Made by a program: the position numbers and the translations under genes. The notes beneath the pieces are model-generated. The model searched no databases. It saw nothing but the letters and a program-made list of their open reading frames with translations, and was not told where the DNA came from. Positions 1 to 5,568 of a stretch of DNA of 7,967 nucleotides are shown here, one piece after another (the stretch's first letter is position 1; each line of letters opens with the position of its first letter). The DNA comes from Planctomycetaceae bacterium. Its GTDB lineage: Bacteria; Planctomycetota; Planctomycetia; Pirellulales; Pirellulaceae. The stretch is taken from contig REEF01000299.1 in NCBI GenBank assembly GCA_007695205.1, forward strand, positions 1-7,967, in the 5' to 3' direction.

Positions 1-270
1 CAAAGGCCAGTTGCGTCGTGCCGTCACCCAGCGCCAGGCAGCGGGCGTAGAGCGGATCGTGGATGTGGGTGGGCGGTGGATTCCGGGAAATGACTCCAGA
101 TTGCCGTTCACCACCAACGCCTCCAGCACCTCGTACGACTGGGCTCCCACCACGCCTTGGTTGCCGACGACGAAGGTGGGTAGCGGAACTCGATCTCGTA
201 GGATTGTACGGCAACGTGTACCGGTCCAGAAGGAGCAGGCGGCGTACCAACTGGCGGTGATTTTTCGCTG
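1..270 (-). pseudogene. Frameshifted edge of a protein gene, possibly neutral-ceramidase-like
   Basis: No single frame explains this stretch, but two minus-strand frames look protein-like and abut. From about 189 to 93 one frame reads VPLPTFVVGNQGVVGAQSYE and continues to a VVNGNLES segment. From 91 to the window edge another frame reads ISRNPPPTHIHDPLYARC and continues LALGDGTTQLAF. The pattern HDPLYARxLxLxDGTTxLA resembles the N-terminal part of neutral/alkaline non-lysosomal ceramidase-like proteins, in which 'NG' is followed by 'DPLxAR' and 'DDGTTRLA'. That match is from memory and tentative. A one-base indel near 90-105 would join the frames. No ATG with a ribosome binding site was found at the head of the first frame, so the true 5' end is unknown; the right boundary given is approximate. 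It lies beyond the 829-860 terminator and so is a separate transcription unit. It is either a pseudogene or a gene with a sequencing error. Confidence 0.35.
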
Positions 271-828
271 ATCGCAGCCAAGCGGGTTGCATTGGTGGGG
301 GGTTCAATAGGACAATGCTTGGGCGTCGATTTGTTTGCACGAACCTGGAATGGCTCGTTGTTTCCTGCTGCCGGCTCCTGCACAGCACTACCCCTGTTTT
401 GGAACCCGCACAACAAGCAGTCGCAGATGTGCCGCGCCTAGAGGTAGGGAATTACCTCAGATGACGGGATAAATTGTCCAGCCGGTATCCAGTATTTTTT
501 TCTCGCCGACAATTGTCGTTTACCAGCACGAGCTGCGTCTGATGGGCTGGATATAGCCTGGCGTGGGATTTGAAGGCAACCTAATCTGGCTGCTTTATCT
601 TCTGGTGGAGCTGACTTGCTTTATACTTACAATAAGTGTTTTGATGTGGCCATGAGGGCATGTGCGATACCACCATCGTAGAAGCCAAGGTAGGCCATTT
701 CCGCAACCGGTTCCTTCCGGGGGGAAAGTCCCCGTGGGCGTGCTGGCGGCGCCCATCGACGTACAAACAGAGAATTCTCGGTTTGCGGAGGCGTCGACGA
801 AAGTCGTTGGTATTGCTTGGGATAACGC
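271..828. other. Apparently noncoding stretch
   Basis: No convincing gene was found on either strand. The open frames here change composition abruptly, lack ribosome binding sites, and the longer minus-strand ones run straight through the 829-860 terminator. The stretch holds a short inverted repeat (GAGGTA at 441-446, TACCTC at 453-458) and a 12-bp perfect palindrome at 507-518. No promoter could be assigned with confidence. Confidence 0.5.
507..518. repeat. 12-bp perfect palindrome CGACAATTGTCG
   Basis: CGACAATTGTCG is its own reverse complement and sits in AT-richer noncoding DNA just after a T-run. The size and symmetry would suit a dimeric repressor site, but no adjacent promoter or gene start supports this, and chance is a real alternative. 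Confidence 0.2.
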
Positions 829-860
829 AAAAACGCCGAGGACTTTCGCTCTCGGCGTTT
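829..860 (-). terminator. Rho-independent terminator ending the minus-strand cluster
   Basis: Read on the minus strand, a perfect 10-bp stem (AAACGCCGAG pairing with CTCGGCGTTT) encloses a 10-nt loop and ends in a run of five T. It starts about 40 nt past the stop of the 82-aa gene, as expected for the end of that transcription unit. The plus-strand reading has only TTT after the stem, so termination in that direction would be weaker. Confidence 0.82.
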
Positions 861-900
861 CGTGTTAACCGGACTGTCGGCGGCAATTTCGTAAGTTGGA

Positions 901-1149
901 TCAGCTCCCCCGAAAGCAACCCTCTTCGTTAACAATACTCTTTTTCTCAAATCGTAAGTCGTTGTCGGATAACAGTTTACCGAGTTCGAGTCCCTTTCGG
1001 TCGGCAAAACGAAAGAAACTCTGTTCGAACTGTTCTGGGCGGCCTGGTATCTGCCGAGGGTAAACGTTCCACTCTGCGTCGATATCAGAGTCTATGCGAC
1101 ACGCTCGTATTTGGTCGTGCCAAATTGACTCGAACGCTACGCTGGTCAC
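901..1149 (-). CDS. Small hypothetical protein with GTG start (82 aa)
   Basis: The frame opens with GTG at 1149 and ends with TGA at 901. A strong ribosome binding site, GGAGG, sits five bases before the GTG, and an intrinsic terminator follows 40 nt after the stop; together these argue for a real gene. The product is hydrophilic and mixed-charge, with no signal peptide or membrane segment (early residues SVAFESIWHDQIRACRIDSD, later FADRKGLELGKLL), so it is probably cytoplasmic. I do not recognise a family. It begins 55 nt after the BNR-4 stop and is probably the last gene of that unit. Unlike the other proteins of the cluster it is not exported. It could be a small accessory or regulatory protein, or the remnant of a longer one. 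No function can be assigned. Confidence 0.6.
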   Translation of the reverse strand: MTSVAFESIWHDQIRACRIDSDIDAEWNVYPRQIPGRPEQFEQSFFRFADRKGLELGKLLSDNDLRFEKKSIVNEEGCFRGS

Positions 1150-1204
1150 CAGATCCTCCGCTAGTTAGGTACCCCTTCGCTCCGGCGAGCGGTTCGGGCA
1201 GCGT

Positions 1205-2683
1205 CTACAAGGAGCAACCGCGGCCACCCGAGACAGGCTGCGACGCGCTGGCTTCTGCGGCCCCGCCGGCAGGCCGCCTCAGCACGTAATCGCGGATCAC
1301 GTACTGGTTCCGCCCGTCGCGCCGAACGACCAGAGGCACTGAGAGCACTCCATCTCGCGCCCAGCGGAACCGATCGTATTTCTGGCCGGCCTGGTTGATT
1401 AGGTAGTGGGGTAGCGTGGTGTCGACATCGGTGAGGGGATAGACGGTCCACGTGCGCCAGCCTTCGCTGCGTTTGGCCTGCGCGACATAAAGGACGTCGT
1501 CCTCCAGCGGAAAGTACGCGTAGATGTTGTCCTGTTCGTCCATGAACACGTCGCCCCGCCAGTCGATCACTTGCGTCCAATCCTCGCCCCTACCCACCGT
1601 GCTGCTCGTATCCGTAATCGGCTGTTCGTGCCATCGTCCATCCGGGGTTCGCCAATAGTGCATTATGTGGATGTTCGTCTCGGCGATATGCGGCGTCACA
1701 TTCATCGATCGCGACATGATCATATGGGGCTGGTCGCGGGAGTCGAGCACCATGGCGTCCTGGTTGAGGATCCACGAGTTCTGAGGAATGTCGAGCACGC
1801 GGATGCCCTCGCTGTCGACTCGGATGGGCCGGTCCGCCCCGAGATCCGCAATCGGCTGGCCACCACTATTATACCAGGTTGCGCCATAGTCGTCGCTGTA
1901 AGCGTAGTACAGGCCGTGGTTGGTCCGGTGGGGCCCCGGCTCCCGGAACACCCAAGCCAGGTGGAGGCGGTCGTTGCGGTCGAACAAGAGATCGTTATGG
2001 TAGGCGCAACGACGGGTGGAGCCCTGGTAGGTGCCTGCCCGGGAAATCACCATACCTTGCCTCGCCCAGGTGTTCTCGGCTGCGCCATAGCGGTACAGGA
2101 TCCAGTCGCCGTTGCCCGAAGAGCCTGTTCTGAACATGAAGTAAAGGTTCTGCGAACCGTCGTTGAAGAAGGCGGGGTAGGTGACCGTGGGTTCGGTCAG
2201 GAAGTTGATCTTGTCGCTGAACTGGTCGACCGACAAGATCGCCGGCGGCGTGGTGATAAAGTCGGCCTGCGACACCCGGTACCGAAGTGGGCTGTTGTGG
2301 TGGTCGTAGGACAGATGCAGCCGCCCATCGCCCGGGCTTATACCGACAACGGCGTTCAAGTGAGAATTGGTGGGGTTCGAGATCCGGTCCGGGAAGACAA
2401 TCTGCTGGACGTCGCCGGTGGCCAGGTGCCGTCGAGCCAGACGCAGGCGCCGGTCGGCATCCCAGAATACGGTGTACTGGTACTTGCCGTGGGTAATCAG
2501 TTTATGCTGGTCGAAGGCGACGGTGTTGAAGGCGTTCACCGGATCGCCGATCGTCACCTCGCCGGTCTGCACGACTCGCAGTTCCTTGTCGCTTGACGCC
2601 GCCGAAGCCGCGCGCCCGGCGGTTAAGACCAGAAGCAGTGCAAGCGCCGCGCAAAAGATGGTGTTGTGGTGCGTGAAAGCCAT
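1205..2683 (-). CDS. Secreted BNR-4 family beta-propeller protein, candidate polysaccharide lyase or glycosidase
   Basis: This is a 492-aa exported protein. The ATG at 2683 is chosen because AAGGA lies six bases upstream and the signal peptide then starts directly; an ATG at 2704 adds seven residues without a better site. Residues 1 to about 29 form a signal peptide (hydrophobic core ALALLLVLTAG, cleavage near ASA). The mature part looks like the BNR-4 (PF15892-type) fold: a SHLNAVVGI segment (107-115), LHLSYDHHNSPLRYR (122-136), FMFRTGSSGNGDW (182-194), CAYHNDLLFD (226-235), and a canonical Asp-box SDDYGATW (263-270). Some proteins of this superfamily, such as the PL24 and PL25 ulvan lyases, are propeller-shaped lyases using His and Tyr; His108, His128, His129 and His229 are therefore candidates by inference. 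The Ala/Ser/Gly-rich tail after about 470 is probably not part of the fold. The neighbouring sulfatase and oxidoreductase support carbohydrate catabolism. Family placement is fairly firm; lyase activity is a hypothesis. Confidence 0.85.
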   Translation of the reverse strand: MAFTHHNTIFCAALALLLVLTAGRAASAASSDKELRVVQTGEVTIGDPVNAFNTVAFDQHKLITHGKYQYTVFWDADRRLRLARRHLATGDVQQIVFPDRISNPTNSHLNAVVGISPGDGRLHLSYDHHNSPLRYRVSQADFITTPPAILSVDQFSDKINFLTEPTVTYPAFFNDGSQNLYFMFRTGSSGNGDWILYRYGAAENTWARQGMVISRAGTYQGSTRRCAYHNDLLFDRNDRLHLAWVFREPGPHRTNHGLYYAYSDDYGATWYNSGGQPIADLGADRPIRVDSEGIRVLDIPQNSWILNQDAMVLDSRDQPHMIMSRSMNVTPHIAETNIHIMHYWRTPDGRWHEQPITDTSSTVGRGEDWTQVIDWRGDVFMDEQDNIYAYFPLEDDVLYVAQAKRSEGWRTWTVYPLTDVDTTLPHYLINQAGQKYDRFRWARDGVLSVPLVVRRDGRNQYVIRDYVLRRPAGGAAEASASQPVSGGRGCSL

Positions 2684-2706
2684 GTGTGTTCCTTGAAACT
2701 GCATGG

Positions 2707-2879
2707 TTAATGATTGCCATACTTGTGGATGGCGTGAATCACTGCCGCGAAGTTCTCGTGCGGGATATCGTTTCCATGTCGCCCTCGCAGGCCACCAGGG
2801 TGTTCTTGGTTTCTTTTTGGATCGCTTCCATCCATCGTAGACTTTCCTGGGGCAAATTGGGACCCGTAATGCCCTTCAT
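2707..2879 (-). pseudogene. Frameshifted short gene or C-terminal remnant between the oxidoreductase and BNR-4 genes
   Basis: A minus-strand frame from ATG at 2879 reads MKGITGPNLPQESLRWMEAI and continues to KNTLVACEGDMETIS, then turns unnatural and stops at 2739. A second frame from 2760 reads HENFAAVIHAIHKYGNH and stops with TAA at 2707. One missing base near 2760 would join them into about 57 residues with a plausible helical C-terminus. The first frame is open only back to a TAG just upstream of the ATG, and no good ribosome binding site precedes that ATG, so this may be the 3' remnant of a longer lost gene. The TAA sits 23 nt before the BNR-4 start and two bases before that gene's alternative upstream ATG, which suggests former operon spacing. 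I do not recognise the family. Confidence 0.42.
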
Positions 2880-2931
2880 CAAATCAACCGCTACGCGCGA
2901 AAACGCTGGCGGCTACCCGGTCTGGCCAGGG

Positions 2932-4230
2932 CTAGGAACGTTCGCCGCGTGGCACGATCGCCCCGTGCTGTTCCAGCAATTGGACAAGGCCGGGAAAGGG
3001 GACCTCGCGCGGTGTCGTGCCGGCTTGGGCGGCCAGGGCTGCCGCCGCTCCCGCCGCTTGGCCCATGGCCATGCAGGGCGCCTGCACTCGCAACGCGGAA
3101 TTGGCGAGGCGATCGCTGGACACACACCTGCCGGCTACGAGGAGGTTCCGACTTTCCTTCGGAATCAGGGCGGACAACGGGACGGTTGCGACTGTGCCGG
3201 TGGTCAAGGGTTCGGGGCGAACGCCGGTTCGTGTGTGCAAATCGATGGGGTAAAAGGCGTAGCACACGGCATCGTCGAATATCCGGCCCGAGGTATAGTC
3301 GTCCACGGTAATCACCGTTTCCCCATGGATGCGATAGCTTTCGCGGAAGCTGACTTCGGGCTGCAAATGCATCAATCGCGTGTTCTCTTGGCGGATGATT
3401 TCCAGAACGGCTTGGCGGCCGCTAAGATTCGCCGCAGTGACCGTGCGGGAGTTGGATGAATCGGCACCGTGAACGTAGTGCCGCTGCCCTCGTTGTTGCA
3501 GCGGCGCACCACGTCCCCGACCGGGATCGTGGGCTTGGCCCAACTGGAACAGGATCGAACCGGGCTGGGTTTCATCTTCGCGAAACCGCGGCAGATTCAA
3601 CTTGCCGACCACCTCGGCCCCGCCCGTACAGTCGATGATCTGCCGGCAGAGAACTCGGCGGCGAGTTCCGAAACCGACGCAATCGACTTGCCAGCCCTGC
3701 CCAGACGGGGTAAGGCTATCTGGAAACTCGTAGTAAGCAATCCGCACTCCCGCTTTCTGGCATTTTTCTTCGGCAAGCAAAGCGTAGAGAAAGGGGTTGA
3801 TCAGGACCTGATTATGCCAGTGTCGTTGAGGCACTCGGGAGAAGTCCGGGAGACTCCCGCCATCCAGTTCCACCGTTTCACGGACCAGTTCCCAACCGAT
3901 GCCGGAGATGATCTGTTTTCCCCAGGCATCGAACAGGCCGGGAAAGGCGACCCCGCCGGTGGTCATCGTACCGCCGAGTTGGCTGTTGCGTTCCAGGATC
4001 AACGTGGTGGCACCCGCCCGAGCGGCTTGGATGGCGGCGATGGTTCCCGCCGTGCCGCCACCGACGACCAAGACATCCACCGTGGTCGACACATCCACAG
4101 ACACCTGGGCTGGGTTGTCAGACGGTGCGATCGAGTCGGCCCCCCACACTGCACCCGTTGCCGCAACTCCGGCGACGCCGACTGCGGAATGCTGCAAGAA
4201 CTGCCGTCTACCCAGTTGGCTGTTTTCCAT
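2932..4230 (-). CDS. Tat-exported FAD-dependent oxidoreductase with an internal compensated frameshift
   Basis: This 432-aa protein fits the PF12831-type FAD oxidoreductases common in planctomycetes. The ATG at 4230 is preferred over one at 4344 because AGGAG precedes it at normal spacing and the Tat signal then starts at once: RRQFL at residues 8-12 followed by a small-residue hydrophobic stretch. The dinucleotide-binding motif is VDVLVVGGGTAGTIAAIQAA (51-70), with the acidic residue that should contact the ribose at Glu80. Conserved late segments are SNSRTVTAANL after 256, LLVAGRCVSS (363-372) and RVQAPCMAMGQAAG (381-394), which closes the FAD pocket. Residues 234-255 are anomalous: the current frame is rich in Arg, Gln and Gly, while the neighbouring frame reads TIPVGDVVRRCNNEGSGTTF with GC-rich third positions. 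This points to an indel near 3531-3533 corrected near 3465-3467. The substrate is unknown; a carbohydrate or its derivative is likely from context. Confidence 0.85.
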   Translation of the reverse strand: MENSQLGRRQFLQHSAVGVAGVAATGAVWGADSIAPSDNPAQVSVDVSTTVDVLVVGGGTAGTIAAIQAARAGATTLILERNSQLGGTMTTGGVAFPGLFDAWGKQIISGIGWELVRETVELDGGSLPDFSRVPQRHWHNQVLINPFLYALLAEEKCQKAGVRIAYYEFPDSLTPSGQGWQVDCVGFGTRRRVLCRQIIDCTGGAEVVGKLNLPRFREDETQPGSILFQLGQAHDPGRGRGAPLQQRGQRHYVHGADSSNSRTVTAANLSGRQAVLEIIRQENTRLMHLQPEVSFRESYRIHGETVITVDDYTSGRIFDDAVCYAFYPIDLHTRTGVRPEPLTTGTVATVPLSALIPKESRNLLVAGRCVSSDRLANSALRVQAPCMAMGQAAGAAAALAAQAGTTPREVPFPGLVQLLEQHGAIVPRGERS

Positions 4231-4288
4231 GGTTGTCACTCCTGATAACGATACCTCGCCAACGCGAGCGAACTCGCTCACGCCCAAG

Positions 4289-4438
4289 CTACTCGGGTGG
4301 CGATACAGTAATGTCAAACCGGTTGTTCTCGGTGGGCACCTCACAGGTCAAACCTGACGTGTCGGCCGCCGTGTATTTCGCGGCAACCAAGGGCTTGGCA
4401 GCCATCGGAGAATCGATGTCGCCGCCCAGATGCTCCAG
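4289..4438 (-). pseudogene. C-terminal remnant of a carboxypeptidase-regulatory-like lipoprotein
   Basis: An open minus-strand frame of 49 codons ends with TAG at 4289 and has no start; it begins right after an in-frame TGA at 4441-4439. It reads LEHLGGDIDSPMAAKPLVAA, then KYTAADTSGLTCEVPTENN and FDITVSPPE. The pattern 'P-L-V-x-x-K-Y-x-x-x-x-T-S-G-L-T-x-E-V' followed by an F-D-hydrophobic end matches, from memory, the C-terminus of the small planctomycete lipoproteins with a carboxypeptidase-regulatory-like (transthyretin-like) domain. Those genes often follow DUF1559 genes. The N-terminal two thirds, including any lipobox, are absent: the sequence upstream is the DUF1559 gene in another frame. 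This looks like the right-hand part of a deletion scar. It ends 58 nt before the oxidoreductase start. Confidence 0.6.
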
Positions 4439-5241
4439 TCACCAAAGCCGAGCAATCACCCTGAGTATTGCGGTGACGCACGTTCGAGTCGTTGTCAACG
4501 GCGCACCTTCCGATCAGTTCGCGGGGGATGTGCTTTTCGCCGAGGAGAATCTGGTTGCTCGTCCCGTCCCTCCACCAAGCCATGGTGTCGCGCGGCCTCC
4601 ACGAAGAGGAGTCGCTTCCAGTCCACCTGGCGGCACGAAACGGACTCTTGGAACAACTCGGGGCAAAACACTGCCCGAGGCCTTCCACCGCCCCGTTATC
4701 AACACGCACCGACGCGGGCCAAGCTGTGGTGGTGGGATAGGAGACCAGCGCATAATCGGTTTGTGGGCCGAAAATGTTGAAGTTCCCGTGCACCGACGTG
4801 TCGGGGCCCGGACCGTCAAGCGACCCGCTGCTCCGGCGTGAAGGGCAGAGAAACGCATTGAAGTTCATTCCCCTCTGCTGTTCCTGCGTGAAGTTATTCC
4901 AGAAGTTGGGATTATTGACATCCGCGGCGAAATCGTTGCTTTGCACCTTGATCATATCGTAAGCAGCCACTTACTCCATATAGGGCAGAATGAGTGCAAA
5001 AAAGTAATCTTGTTATCGCCGTACGCACTGGCGCCAACGCTCGCAGGCGGGACGCCACCGCGTGAATCGGCGAAATTGTGCACCGCCAAGCCAATTTGCT
5101 TCAAATTGTTCGAACACTGCGTGCGCCGTGCTGCTTCCCTGGCCGCCTGTACTGCCGGCAGCAACAAAGCAACCAGTACTCCAATGATGGCTATCACCAC
5201 CAGCAGCTCTACCAGAGTAAACGCTCTCTTGAGGTACTCAT
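4439..5241 (-). pseudogene. Broken DUF1559 prepilin-like surface protein gene
   Basis: Joining frames gives a recognisable DUF1559 protein with a type IV prepilin-like N-terminus. The prepilin motif FTLVELLVVIAIIGVLVALL begins at 5221 and is followed by LLPAVQAAREAARRTQCSNN and LKQIGLAVHNF. The best start is the ATG at 5241, with GGGAG seven bases upstream, but it is one base out of frame with FTLVE (lesion 1). A run of six T read on the minus strand (4998-5003) should be seven, shifting the frame before ALILPYME (lesion 2). In the restored frame CAA has become TAA at 4973-4971 (lesion 3). After that the frame reads VAAYDMIKVQSNDFAADVNN and continues to FLCPSRRSSG, DGTSNQILLGEKHIP and GDCSALVTG near 4445, where the match ends. 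The family's usual C-terminal HPG and DGS region is missing. The right lesions are seen directly; the family is known; that it is dead is inferred. Confidence 0.85.
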
Positions 5242-5289
5242 CGCCATTCTCCCTTCGAACACGAAAAAACAGACATCTGACTAAATAGG

Positions 5290-5318
5290 ATCTTAAACCA
5301 CGTTTCGTGAGATTGCAA
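5290..5318 (-). promoter_or_regulatory. Weak candidate sigma70-like promoter before the DUF1559 remnant
   Basis: On the minus strand TTGCAA (5318-5313) and TAAGAT (5295-5290) are separated by 17 bases and lie about 50 bases before the ATG at 5241. Each box matches the E. coli-type consensus at four of six positions, so chance is possible. If real, it would let the downstream genes be transcribed independently of the sulfatase. Confidence 0.28.
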
Positions 5319-5568
5319 GAAGCCCCACTGGCGTTCTCCGTCTCGGTCTTTTGAGATCACCGCCCTGGGTTTGCTGTTGCGCGCCTCACGATAGGTTATT
5401 TGCATGCCACGCGATAGATAGCCATCACAATAGGGTATTTCATGTTCTCTGGCAGGCCTTATTTCGGGCTTTCGTGCCTCTTTTTGTGGCGTGACTGCTT
5501 GCCCGGTCTCTCGTCTTTGCCGGTTCTTTCGCGGTTGGGCCCGGGCCGGCCTGGGCGTTTGGGACCAA
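5319..5568. other. Intergenic stretch after the sulfatase
   Basis: This lies between the sulfatase stop and the DUF1559 remnant. I see no T-tailed hairpin after the sulfatase, so read-through into the downstream genes is possible. A minus-strand open frame crosses the stretch, but it starts inside the sulfatase gene in another frame and has no ribosome binding site. One part of it (SKPRAVISKDRDGERQWGF) looks faintly protein-like and could be a gene remnant. Nothing else was seen. Confidence 0.4.

Noticed and set aside
627..1007. Minus-strand open frame of 126 codons
   Set aside because: It overlaps the better-supported 82-aa gene and runs through the intrinsic terminator at 829-860.
1571..2596. 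Plus-strand open frame of 341 codons
   Set aside because: It lies opposite the BNR-4 gene, has a Val/Arg/Gly-rich composition typical of an antisense shadow, and has no ribosome binding site or domain.
2686..3459. Plus-strand open frame of 257 codons
   Set aside because: It runs antisense to the oxidoreductase and the remnant, with no recognisable domain; the minus-strand frames carry clear family motifs.
3469..4245. Plus-strand open frame of 258 codons
   Set aside because: It is antisense to the oxidoreductase, including its FAD-binding motif and Tat signal, which are well supported on the minus strand.
4266..4279. GAGCGA/TCGCTC hairpin before the oxidoreductase as a terminator
   Set aside because: The stem is short and no T-run follows on the minus strand.
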